10,286 bases of DNA from Bacteroidota bacterium. GTDB lineage: Bacteria; Bacteroidota; Ignavibacteria; UBA10030; UBA8401. The DNA lies in assembly GCA_025355705.1 (NCBI GenBank), contig JANXZD010000236.1:1-10286 (forward strand). Direction: 5' to 3'. Under the pieces are notes generated by a model that had not been told where the DNA came from, made no database searches, and saw only the letters and a list, made by a program, of their open reading frames with translations. A program made the position numbers and the translations under genes. Every line of letters begins with the position of its first letter. Within the stretch, counting starts at the first letter, position 1. This document shows positions 1-8,100 of the stretch, in pieces.

Positions 1-1234
1 GATATGCTCCAATACCGCTAGAGCCAATGCCACCAAGTGGAAGATGATCGTTTGCAAAATACATGACGGTGTCATTGTAGGAACCCCCTCCAAATGATAG
101 TTCTTGAAATATTTTTTCCTTAATGTTATTAGAAGAACCAAACAAATAAAACGATAATGGTTTTGGAAATTGTTTTATTTTCGAAATTACTTCTTCTAAA
201 TTATCATATTGCACCACAGGAAGGATGGGTCCAAAAATCTCTTCTTTCATAATAGCATCATTGAAATTTACATGATGCATTATTGTCGGACCGATGAACA
301 ATCGTTTTTTATCGAACATACCGCCAAAAAATATTTTTTGTACATCAACAAGAGACATGATTCTGTCAAAGTGTTTTTCATTTACGATCGCCATAAAATT
401 CTCGCTAAAATCATTCGTTGGGAAATGGCGCTCGAGTATTTTTTTCATTGCATCAAGAAGCTGCTGTTCGATTGAAGAATGAACCAAAATATAATCCGGT
501 GCAACGCACGTTTGCCCTGCGTTCAGAAATTTTCCCCACACAAGCCGCTTGGCGCTGGTTTCAATATCGCAATCCGGTAGAACAATGGCCGGGTTTTTCC
601 CGCCAAGTTCAAGCGTGATTGGCGTAAGATGTTTTGCAGCGGCTTCATATACTTTTTTCCCTATCGCAGTACCGCCGGTGAAGAAAATATAGTCGAACCG
701 CCGTTCAAGAATTTCCCTTGCTTTGTCGGCACCACCTTCGATTACATGGCAATATTCTTTAGGAAATGCAGTGTTGATGATCGAAGCCATTGCTGCAGAA
801 GTGTTTGGAGCAACCTCGCTTGGTTTTACAACAGCGGTGTTTCCTGCGGCTAGTGCATCCACCAGAGGAAGCAGCGTGAGTTGGTAAGGATAATTCCATG
901 CACCGGCGATATAGGTTACACCATAGGGTTCCGCCAATTTGTAACTTCGAGCAGGAAAATTAACCAGATTTGTCCTGACGCGTTGCTTCTTACTCCATGA
1001 GCGAATATTTTTTAAGCAAAACGATATTTCTCGATACACCAATGAAAGTTCGGATGTGAATGTATCGAATCGGGATTTTTTAAGGTCGGTGTAGATTGCA
1101 TCGATCATCAATTGTTCGTTTGCTCGTAATGCGTGTTCAAGCTTTTTTAACTGAGCAATCCTAAAATCGATGTTGCGTGTTGCACCGGATTCAAAATACG
1201 TTCTCTGCGCGGTGACCAGTTCGGCGATGTTCAT
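1..1234 (-). CDS. Class 3 (ALDH3-type) aldehyde dehydrogenase, C-terminus cut by window edge
   Basis: This enzyme oxidises an aldehyde to a carboxylate with NAD(P)+. The visible 411 residues start at an ATG (complement of 1232-1234) and run off the left edge; about 45 residues of a usual ~455 are missing. Visible motifs are GAWNYP with N114 (oxyanion hole), an FTGGTAIGK cofactor-loop motif, LELGGKNP with E209 (general base), NAGQTC with nucleophile C243, EEIFGP at about 331-336, and YNDTV...LPLGGIGSSGIGAY just before the edge. The numbering of N114, E209 and C243 is the same as I recall for mammalian ALDH3A1, so the N-terminus is probably correct and the family call is firm. The short NAD-binding region without a long N-terminal extension also fits ALDH3. 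It is the last visible gene of a minus-strand unit, 23 bp after the SDR gene, with a weak upstream GAAAG as ribosome site. The substrate is not readable; long-chain or aromatic aldehydes are usual for the family. Confidence 0.95.
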   Translation of the reverse strand, partial: MNIAELVTAQRTYFESGATRNIDFRIAQLKKLEHALRANEQLMIDAIYTDLKKSRFDTFTSELSLVYREISFCLKNIRSWSKKQRVRTNLVNFPARSYKLAEPYGVTYIAGAWNYPYQLTLLPLVDALAAGNTAVVKPSEVAPNTSAAMASIINTAFPKEYCHVIEGGADKAREILERRFDYIFFTGGTAIGKKVYEAAAKHLTPITLELGGKNPAIVLPDCDIETSAKRLVWGKFLNAGQTCVAPDYILVHSSIEQQLLDAMKKILERHFPTNDFSENFMAIVNEKHFDRIMSLVDVQKIFFGGMFDKKRLFIGPTIMHHVNFNDAIMKEEIFGPILPVVQYDNLEEVISKIKQFPKPLSFYLFGSSNNIKEKIFQELSFGGGSYNDTVMYFANDHLPLGGIGSSGIGAY

Positions 1235-1257
1235 AATGAGCTTTCACATAGTTGATA

Positions 1258-2070
1258 TTATTTTCTGCCCGTGAATTCATCCATTGTCTTATATATTTTC
1301 AACCACCGCCCAACAATAAGATCGAACATACGCGTTGGTAAAATACCTTTGAAGAGTTGCAGTGTATAGACGATCAACGGCATCCGCACGTGCAATTTGT
1401 TCTTTTCGATACCTCGAATGATCTTCCGCACCGTTGCTTCAGGCTTATTGATTGGAACGAATAGTGAAGTTTTCACTCCATCGAACATTCCCGTGCTGAT
1501 ATAGTATGGAGTGATGCAAGTTACTTTAACATCCTTCCCAAGTATTTCCATCTCCAGTCTAATGGAATCGGTCCAACCGATCACCGCCCATTTACTTGCA
1601 GCATAGACAGACATTTTTGGATTTCCAACCATTCCTGCGGCAGAGGCGATGTTCACAATGTGGCCAGAATTGCGTTGAATCATATCCGGAAGAAATTCAA
1701 GTGTAATATGCATCAACGCATCGGTATTGATCGACATTGTCCTGTCGATATCTGCATGAGTATGTTCATGAAAATATTTTCCAATAACAATACCGGCATT
1801 GTTGATCAGAATGTCAATCTTACCAACATCGTTCTTTACACGTTGAGCGGCTGTTTGTATCTGCTCTCTTTCGGAAACATCAACAAGGTATCCGTGAACA
1901 TTTGGAAAAATTGTAGAAAATTCTGCAACGGTTTCATCCAACATTTTTTTATTGATATCCCAAATGATGAGATGCTTAATTCCTTTTTGGATCGCAGCTT
2001 TTCCCATCAATTTTCCAATTCCCGAAGCGCCGCCAGTGATGAGAATTATCTTATCTTGAAATGAACTCAT
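1258..2070 (-). CDS. Short-chain dehydrogenase/reductase (classical SDR, SDR16C-like)
   Basis: This 270-residue protein should be an NAD(H)-linked alcohol dehydrogenase or ketone/aldehyde reductase. It has a complete classical SDR set: TGGASGIG at 12-19 (Rossmann glycine motif), D39 at the end of the second strand (WDIN, favouring NAD over NADP), VDVS near 63-66, NNAG at 90-93, and the tetrad N115, S143, Y156, K160 within YAASK. The WDINK segment and the hydrophobic, basic C-terminal part (about 230-262) recall the SDR16C group, which contains retinol and 17-beta-hydroxysteroid dehydrogenases; that resemblance is from memory and the substrate is unknown. The ATG lies 13 bp after the ATP-grasp stop with a weak GGAC ribosome site. 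The aldehyde dehydrogenase follows 23 bp later, so the two could carry out successive oxidation of an alcohol to an acid. Other alcohol or sterol-like substrates cannot be excluded. Confidence 0.93.
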   Translation of the reverse strand: MSSFQDKIILITGGASGIGKLMGKAAIQKGIKHLIIWDINKKMLDETVAEFSTIFPNVHGYLVDVSEREQIQTAAQRVKNDVGKIDILINNAGIVIGKYFHEHTHADIDRTMSINTDALMHITLEFLPDMIQRNSGHIVNIASAAGMVGNPKMSVYAASKWAVIGWTDSIRLEMEILGKDVKVTCITPYYISTGMFDGVKTSLFVPINKPEATVRKIIRGIEKNKLHVRMPLIVYTLQLFKGILPTRMFDLIVGRWLKIYKTMDEFTGRK

Positions 2071-2083
2071 AACATCGTCCGTT

Positions 2084-2995
2084 CTATTTAATTAATGGTG
2101 GATTCAATAATTGGTGTACATTTTCTGATAATGCAATTGCGGTATTAGGTTCAAATCGAAACCATAATTCCGGTTCGATCAATTCTAATTCTGAAACAGC
2201 AAGATTTCCACGGTTGTCAATGATCATATCAACACGAGCATACGAAGGAATTGGTTTACAAACCGAAACAACGTGCTCAGCCAAAGAGATTTCTTCCTGT
2301 GTTGGAACATATGAATTCACCGTTCCGCCGAAATCATCCTGTACACGAAAATCTCCGGCTTTCGTTTTTTTCAAAATAGCATGGGTGTATTTTCCGCCGA
2401 TGACAATAAGTGTAATTTCTCCATGATCTATTATAGTACGAAGAAATGGTTGAAGTATCATCGCTTCATTTACGATCAAATGTTGAAAAATAGTTTCGCG
2501 TTCCTCAAGATTATCATTATTCAATCGATACGTATGCCGCGCTCCAGCAGACATTGCCGGTTTAAGGATCGTTTCAGAGAAATTATTTTTTTGATGAAGT
2601 TCGCGAAGAGTGGTCTGATCTCCTTTTTCAATATAGATCGTTTTTGGAATATTGATCCCGCGATAGTGGAGATCACGCAAATAATGTTTGTCGAGATTCC
2701 AAAGAATAGTTTTCAACGGATTGATCAACAACGTTTTTGTTGTAACAAAATTCAAGAATGGCAGGAATTCTTCATACCGCTGAGTGTAATCCCACACAGC
2801 GCGGAACATGACCGATTTTGTTGTTGTCCAATCAAATTCTTTATTCGCCCAATCGATCCTGTGTACGGTCAATCCCTTTTGTTCCAAAGCAGAACGCAGG
2901 ATTTCATCTTCAGTGAGGATCTGTTGAACATACCAATCAGGATCTTTTGGATTGAGATATGTTGACGCGGTGAGCAGTGTTATATCGTATTTCAT
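2084..2995 (-). CDS. ATP-grasp ligase, DcsG-like family
   Basis: This 303-residue protein has the order of an ATP-grasp ligase, which uses ATP to make an acyl-phosphate and joins it to an amine. Visible motifs are FRAVWDY near 64-70, LINP...WN.DKHYLRDL at 90-109, LKPAMSAGARHT with lysine 145, QPF at 182-184, HGEITL at 191-196, GDFRVQDDFGG at 214-224, YARVDM at 252-257 and ELELIEPEL at 270-278, whose acidic residues would bind magnesium. This set matches, from memory, the group that includes DcsG of D-cycloserine biosynthesis; most members are uncharacterised and often annotated as glutathione synthetase-like. A start 18 codons upstream (3049) is open, but I chose the ATG at 2993-2995 because the protein then begins with a normal first beta strand (MKYDITLL) and the extra region holds divergent control sequences. 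No clear ribosome site precedes it. It heads the minus-strand unit with the SDR and ALDH. Its substrates are unknown. Confidence 0.88.
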   Translation of the reverse strand: MKYDITLLTASTYLNPKDPDWYVQQILTEDEILRSALEQKGLTVHRIDWANKEFDWTTTKSVMFRAVWDYTQRYEEFLPFLNFVTTKTLLINPLKTILWNLDKHYLRDLHYRGINIPKTIYIEKGDQTTLRELHQKNNFSETILKPAMSAGARHTYRLNNDNLEERETIFQHLIVNEAMILQPFLRTIIDHGEITLIVIGGKYTHAILKKTKAGDFRVQDDFGGTVNSYVPTQEEISLAEHVVSVCKPIPSYARVDMIIDNRGNLAVSELELIEPELWFRFEPNTAIALSENVHQLLNPPLIK

Positions 2996-3025
2996 AATAC
3001 AATGGAATTGATGGTGCGTGAATTT

Positions 3026-3042
3026 CAAGATTTTTAATCTTG
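3026..3042. promoter_or_regulatory. Perfect palindrome, candidate operator 1
   Basis: CAAGATT, three T's, AATCTTG: a perfect 7-bp inverted repeat in the 103-bp gap between the divergent ATP-grasp and ABC genes. It is the first of two similar sites. It sits 18 bp before the -35 box of the rightward promoter and within the leader of the leftward genes, so a dimeric regulator bound here could affect both directions. It is not followed by a suitable T tract for use as a terminator of a known gene. The regulator is not in the window; its role is inferred. Confidence 0.5.
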
Positions 3043-3046
3043 GAAA

Positions 3047-3062
3047 CAAGAATATTTACTTG
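3047..3062. promoter_or_regulatory. Imperfect palindrome, candidate operator 2 overlapping -35
   Basis: CAAG-N8-CTTG with an AT-rich centre (AATATTTA). It begins 21 bp (two helical turns) after the first CAAG palindrome and its right half-site overlaps the TTGAAA -35 box at 3060. The placement suits a repressor that blocks polymerase at the exporter promoter. The half-site is only four bases, so the site is inferred mainly from its pairing with the neighbouring palindrome and from position. Confidence 0.4.
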
Positions 3063-3089
3063 AAAAATCGCACTTCATTGTCTACTTTG
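3060..3089 (+). promoter_or_regulatory. Candidate promoter for the ABC exporter genes
   Basis: TTGAAA at 3060-3065, a 17-bp spacer, then TACTTTG at 3083-3089. This is a good sigma-70 type pair and the downstream box resembles the Bacteroidota TAnnTTTG element with one base fewer. Transcription would start near 3095-3097, only a few bases before the ATG at 3099, which implies an almost leaderless message. An alternative is a promoter further upstream that I could not identify. Confidence 0.45.
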
Positions 3090-3098
3090 ACCCTTACT

Positions 3099-3836
3099 AT
3101 GAACGAGCAAATTGCAGTTTATGCACATAATATTTCAAAAACGTTCCGTCAGTTTTTTCAACCACCGGTAGAAGCATTACATGATGTTTCTTTTTCGATC
3201 AACGAAGGGGAAATAGTGGGACTTATTGGACCCAACGGTGCAGGGAAATCGACACTAATGCGATTGTTGCTTGGATTTATACCGTCCGATTCCGGCGAAG
3301 TTAAATTATTCGGCGAGCATCCTGAATCACTGCACGCCCGAGCGTTGATCGGGTATCAGGCTGATACACAATTTAGAGCAAATAATGTTTCAGTAAAATC
3401 ATTTCTTCTGCTTCATGCAGATTTGATTGGTATCGATTACGCTGAAGACCATATCAAGCATTTGCTTCAAATGTTTGAACTTCTAGACTCCTATAAACGA
3501 CCGCTGTCGTCGCTCTCTAAAGGGATGAGGCAAAAGTTAGAGCTCGTTCTGGCATTTCTTGGATCACCTAAACTTGTTTTTTTGGATGAACCAACCGCTG
3601 CACTCGATCCCCCATCGATATTTGTGTTGAGAGATTTTCTTGCAGAGAAAAAGAAAAATGGAATTACTGTGTTATTTAGTTCACACCATTTAACGGAAGT
3701 TGAATCGATCTGCGATCGCATTATTTTTATCAGTAATGGAACAGTCGTTGACGATTCTTCCATGAAAGAGATCGGACCGGGACATCTTGAAAATCTCTTT
3801 AGGAAAAATCTCGGAATGAAAGGAACAGGATTATGA
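3099..3836 (+). CDS. ABC transporter ATP-binding protein (ABC-2 exporter type)
   Basis: This 245-residue cytoplasmic ATPase drives the permease encoded next. Visible motifs are Walker A GPNGAGKST at 44-52, GYQADTQF at 85-92 in the Q-loop position (an acidic residue, D89, where many ABC proteins have Q or E), signature LSKGMRQK at 139-146, Walker B LVFLDEP at 159-165, D-loop ALD at 168-170, and the switch histidine H196 in FSSHHLTE. The architecture is that of single-domain DrrA/CcmA/NatA-type exporter ATPases. An upstream GTG at 3018 is in frame, but the added 27 residues are not family-like and overlap operator and promoter sequences, so the ATG at 3099 is preferred. No Shine-Dalgarno sequence precedes it. 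The stop overlaps the permease start in ATGA, indicating translational coupling. The transported substrate cannot be read from sequence; drug, lipid, polysaccharide or cofactor export are all possible. Confidence 0.95.
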   Translation: MNEQIAVYAHNISKTFRQFFQPPVEALHDVSFSINEGEIVGLIGPNGAGKSTLMRLLLGFIPSDSGEVKLFGEHPESLHARALIGYQADTQFRANNVSVKSFLLLHADLIGIDYAEDHIKHLLQMFELLDSYKRPLSSLSKGMRQKLELVLAFLGSPKLVFLDEPTAALDPPSIFVLRDFLAEKKKNGITVLFSSHHLTEVESICDRIIFISNGTVVDDSSMKEIGPGHLENLFRKNLGMKGTGL

Positions 3837-4588
3837 AAATATTTTCTATTCTTTTTAAAGCAGAATTTAAACGATTTTGGTCTCCGGTAATGATTGTCAG
3901 CGGTTTCGGTTTGGTTGGATTTGGTCTAATACCCTCAACTGTTTTGGTCAGATCGGGAAATGCCACCAATCTTTCAACTCTAATACAAACAGTAGATCAA
4001 TTTCTCTCTTTTTTTACATTCCTTATATTCTCTGCAGGAATCGTTGGATCCGATATTAAAAACGGATGGGTCAGAACACTTCTTGTCAGAGCAGTCACTC
4101 GTCAACAATATGTTGTGACAAAAATGCTCATGGTTTTTACTGCAATATGCCTCGTCTATATTTTCTGTACCGGTATTTCTTTAACCGTTTTATTGTTTAA
4201 CCCTAAAGTAATAATTCTTTTCGATCTATCAACAAGCGCTTTGTTTGTATTGTTAAAATCAGCGCAGATATTTTTATTGATCACGATTTCAACAATGGTG
4301 TCTTGTTTTATTCTTGGGGCATTCAATTCATTGTTTGTGTATTGCTGGATGTCGATGGATATGCTCCTTGATTTTCTTGTCACTCGAAAATATTGGGATG
4401 TGAAATGGATGATTATTGTAAAAGAGTATATCTTTCCTTCCGGATTTGATAATGCACAAAAAGCTGTTCTAAGTGATATCTTGTTTCCGTACAGTGAGTT
4501 GTTATGGGGATGTGCAGCATTGCTGTTGTTCTTTGCGGCAGCATTATTTGCAATGAACAAAACAGTTATTGATGTCGGATCGGAGTGA
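3833..4588 (+). CDS. ABC-2 type transporter permease
   Basis: This 251-residue integral inner-membrane protein is the channel subunit for the preceding ATPase. I see about six hydrophobic segments, near residues 18-38, 56-74, 97-122, 137-162, 163-183 and 220-241. After the second comes GSDIKNGWVRTLLVRAVTRQQYVVTK (72-97), the cytoplasmic coupling stretch typical of ABC-2 permeases (acidic residue, glycine, then LL..P/A.sR...v..K). The ATG overlaps the ATPase stop in ATGA, and AGGAACAGGA just upstream is a good ribosome site. One half-size permease with one ATPase suggests a homodimeric exporter. The thioredoxin-like gene starts 2 bp after its stop. The middle of the protein is not conserved enough to name a substrate. 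Confidence 0.92.
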   Translation: MKIFSILFKAEFKRFWSPVMIVSGFGLVGFGLIPSTVLVRSGNATNLSTLIQTVDQFLSFFTFLIFSAGIVGSDIKNGWVRTLLVRAVTRQQYVVTKMLMVFTAICLVYIFCTGISLTVLLFNPKVIILFDLSTSALFVLLKSAQIFLLITISTMVSCFILGAFNSLFVYCWMSMDMLLDFLVTRKYWDVKWMIIVKEYIFPSGFDNAQKAVLSDILFPYSELLWGCAALLLFFAAALFAMNKTVIDVGSE

Positions 4589-4590
4589 TA

Positions 4591-5028
4591 ATGAATCAGA
4601 GACATAACAAAGGGATTAAAGTATTGATGGTTTTGGGAATTATAATTGCTACGGTTGCCGCGATTCTTGAATATTATCCGACGATCAACACTGTGCAATG
4701 GATTCCGTATGAAACTGCGTTTCAAAAAGCAAGACAAGAAAATAAATTGATTTATGTTGACGTGTATGCCGAATGGTGCGATCCATGTAAATTGATGGAT
4801 AAAACAACATTTGTAAACGATACTGTTCTAACATTACTTCATAATAATTTTATTGCAACCAGAATCAATATTGATGATGAGCAGATTGGTGCGAAAGTGA
4901 AAGAAAAGTTCAATATTCCGGCTATGCCCACTTCACTGATTCTCAATGCAGATACATTGGAAGTGAATCGCATGGTTGGATATGTACGATCGTATAGATT
5001 TATTGCTTGGTTGAAAGAAGCACGATAA
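4591..5028 (+). CDS. Membrane-anchored thioredoxin-like protein
   Basis: This 145-residue protein has an N-terminal hydrophobic segment (about 9-28, after basic residues R4, H5, K8, K10) that should anchor it in the inner membrane with the rest outside, followed by a thioredoxin fold. The active site is AEWCDPCK with cysteines 63 and 66, and the cis-proline loop is AMPTS (P113). YVDVYAEWCDPCKLMDKTTF and the short insert NIDDEQIGAKVKEKFNIPAMPT look like the Thioredoxin_7/DsbD C-terminal-domain type, which passes electrons to periplasmic partners. The sequence also allows a GTG start at 4585, but GGAG at 4582-4585 is spaced correctly only for the ATG at 4591, which is chosen. It lies 2 bp after the permease stop, so it is cotranscribed with the exporter. 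Whether it reduces the exporter, its cargo, or something unrelated is not known. Confidence 0.88.
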   Translation: MNQRHNKGIKVLMVLGIIIATVAAILEYYPTINTVQWIPYETAFQKARQENKLIYVDVYAEWCDPCKLMDKTTFVNDTVLTLLHNNFIATRINIDDEQIGAKVKEKFNIPAMPTSLILNADTLEVNRMVGYVRSYRFIAWLKEAR

Positions 5029-5082
5029 TTTCCGATCAGCATTCTCTTTTTCTTTCAATTTTTAATACCTACCTTACTGTTA

Positions 5083-5118
5083 CCTGTGCTAACGACTGTT
5101 CAATTCGTCGTCGGCAGG
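5083..5118 (+). other. Weak stem-loop between thioredoxin-like gene and mfd
   Basis: In the 137-bp gap (5029-5165), ACGAC (5092-5096) can pair with GTCGT (5107-5111) and CCTG (5083-5086) with CAGG (5115-5118), separated by an internal loop. No T tract follows directly, so it is a poor intrinsic terminator. A TAATAT box at 5141-5146 could be a -10 element for mfd but I found no matching -35. Whether mfd is transcribed separately from the exporter genes is therefore undecided. Confidence 0.25.
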
Positions 5119-5165
5119 GATAAGTGCGTTTTAAATGATCTAATATTCTGTGTAATAATTGAAAA

Positions 5166-8100
5166 ATGTCTGACAGTACTTCGAAAATATTTGATTCTGA
5201 ACATTTCCAGAAATTGAATGCGCTCAATATCTCTGCTGAGCAACCGGTTATTGTTCATGGAATTTCAGGTTCACTCTGGGCTTTTGTTGCTGTTGCACTC
5301 TTTCGTCAAGCCAACGGACAAGTATTGGTTATTGTCGATGAACCGGAACGAGCGGAAAAACTTCGAGATGATTGCTCTGTTCTTATTGGCGAAGCAAATG
5401 TAAAATTATTCATCAGTGAACCGCAGCATTCATCTCAAGTGATTGATATGTCCGCACCCCTTTCGCAGATCGAAACATTGAAAGCACTGCAGGCGAACGC
5501 ACCCGCAATTTATATTACACACTCAACCGCGCTTGGATATTCCGTTCCCGAGCAAAAGAAATTCTTAAAATCCATCATTGAACTTTCAATAAATAGCGAA
5601 CAGAATTTTGAACAATTGCTTGCAAGGCTTTCTGAAAATGGATTTGAACGAAAACAATTCGTTGAATCATACGGTGACATCGCAGTACGCGGAGGTATTC
5701 TTGATATTTTTCCGTTCATCGGCGAGCATCCTGTTCGGGTTGAGTTCTGGGGTGATACCATAGAATCCATCCGCGAGTTTGAAGTATTGTCTCAGCGTTC
5801 AATTCGTGAATTGCATTCAGTAAGCATCATTCCTGATGTTCTCAAACAAGAAATAGTTGAGGGAGAAACCGCAGAGACAAAAGAATTCAAAGAACACCTC
5901 TTGTCATATTTCTCAAACGAAGTGATGATCCTTTTAGAGGATGAGTCTCTCCGCAAAAAAGAATTTGATGAGCTTGAATCGGAAGGAGTCGTAACGGATT
6001 TTTCTTTTGACGATGTTGAAAAAAGAATTGAGAAATATTCTCGTATTACACATTCTTCATTTCAATCATCAAAAGCTGAAATTGATTTCCAATCCACACC
6101 GCAGCCGAGTGTTAACGGCAGCATCAAGATACTGAAAGAAAAGATTGTTGAATTTTCTGAAAAAGGATTTGATGTTGTCATTACATCAGACAGGAAAGAA
6201 GAGCTGGAAAGAATTCAGGATCTGATCGAAAGCTCTGACAATGACGAGTCTGGTCCAAGTTTTGAGATTCGAGATGAAAAATTTGAAGAAGAAATAATTC
6301 CCGAAACACAAAGCACAAAACTCGAAACTCCAATCCATTACTCCTCAGAATCATTCCATTCCGGCTTTGTCTTTGAGTCCGCAAAAATTGCGATTTTCAC
6401 TGAGCACGAGATCTTTAATCGCATTAAAGCGCGAGCAGAAAAAAAACGTAAACGGTTCAAAGGAATTTCCGCAAAAGAACTTCACACATTGCGCCGTGGT
6501 GATTACGTAACACACGTCGATCACGGGATTGGGAAATTTCTCGGCCTCGAAAAAATCAAGGTCGGCGGTTCGGAACAGGAAGTAGCGAAGTTAGAATACG
6601 CTGAAAAAGGAATGCTCTTTGTCAATCTTAATTATATCACGCGGATACAAAAATATTCTTCCGCGGAAGGGCATGAACCAAAGCTTAACAAACTTGGCAG
6701 TCCTGATTGGGAAAGATTAAAAGCGCGAACAAAGAAAAAAATCAAAGATATTGCAAGAGATTTGATAATGCTCTACGCAAAACGAAAGATGGAATCCGGC
6801 TTTGCATTCCAACCGGACGCACATTGGCAGAAGGAAATGGAAGCGTCGTTCATGTATGAGGATACACCAGACCAGGCGCGCACAACCATTGAAGTGAAAG
6901 CAGACATGGAATCTCCACACCCAATGGATCGGTTGGTCTGCGGTGATGTTGGATTTGGAAAGACAGAAATTGCAATTCGTGCAGCATTCAAATCAGTGAT
7001 GAATGGAAAACAGGTTGGAGTGCTTGTTCCGACAACGATTCTTGCACAGCAGCATTTTAATACATTCTCAGATCGACTTAATCGCTATCCGGTTCGAGTT
7101 GGGTTGTTGTCGCGTTTCAAATCACCAAAAGAGATCAAAGAAACACTGGCAAAACTTGCCGATGGAAATGTTGATATTGTCATTGGCACTCATCGATTAC
7201 TTTCTAAAGATGTGAAATTCAAAGACCTTGGTTTGCTTGTCATCGATGAAGAACAGCGTTTTGGTGTTGGAGCAAAAGAGAAACTGCGTGCAATGAAAAT
7301 CTCTGTTGATACGCTGACATTAACCGCAACACCGATCCCACGGACGCTGCATTTTTCATTGATGGGTGCGCGCGATCTTTCGGTTATTAACACACCGCCG
7401 CGCAACCGCCTTCCGATCCACACAGAAATTGTAAGCTATGATAAAAAGATCATTCGTGAAGCGGTTATTCATGAGATCCATCGCGGAGGACAGGTCTTTA
7501 TCGTCAACGATCGTGTGAATAATATTGAAATGATAACGGCAACGCTGCAGGAACATATTCCCGAAGCACGTTTTCGAATTGCTCACGGACAGATGGAAGG
7601 GCACGAACTTGAACAAGTAATGATCGATTTTCTTGAACGGAAATTTGATGTTCTTGTGACGACAAAAATCGTTGAATCGGGAGTTGATATTCCAAGTGTC
7701 AATACGATCATCATTAATCGTGCGGATAAATTCGGTCTTGCGGAATTATATCAATTACGCGGCCGAGTCGGGCGTGCAAATCTTCAGGCATATGCATATC
7801 TGCTTGTTCCGCCGATCAGTCTTCTTCCTAAACAAACGCTTCGCCGGCTGCAAGCAATCGAAGAATTTACTGAGCTTGGCTCCGGTTTCAATCTCGCAAT
7901 GCGTGACATGGAAATCCGAGGGGCAGGAAATATGCTGGGAGGAGAACAGAGCGGATTTATCATGGAAATGGGCTTTGAGATGTACACTAAAATCCTTGAA
8001 GATGCTGTTGCCGAATTGAAAGAACAGGAATTTGCGGAAGTGTTCGCGTCGGTTACGATGGAAACGAAATTGCGTGTTATTGAAACTCAGGTGGATGCAG

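Noticed and set aside
209..853. Several short plus-strand open frames
   Set aside because: They are shadows of the aldehyde dehydrogenase read on the minus strand, whose catalytic residues fall at family positions.
2381..2965. 194-codon open frame on the plus strand
   Set aside because: It lies entirely antisense to the ATP-grasp gene, whose motifs are clear. The plus-strand protein has no recognisable domain and no ribosome site.
2996..3049. Longer start for the ATP-grasp protein
   Set aside because: The 18 extra residues are basic and unstructured-looking, and the protein fits the family when started at the ATG at 2995.
3018..3098. Longer GTG start for the ABC ATPase
   Set aside because: The extra 27 residues do not resemble ABC ATPase N-termini, and the stretch contains the palindromes and the promoter.
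4156..4737. 193-codon open frame on the minus strand
   Set aside because: It is antisense to the permease and thioredoxin-like genes, shows no recognisable motif, and its length is explained by constraint on the opposite strand.
5516..6400. Mfd linker, considered as a possible inserted foreign domain
   Set aside because: The region is poorly conserved and acidic, but the reading frame is unbroken, composition is like the rest of the gene, and total length is normal for Mfd.
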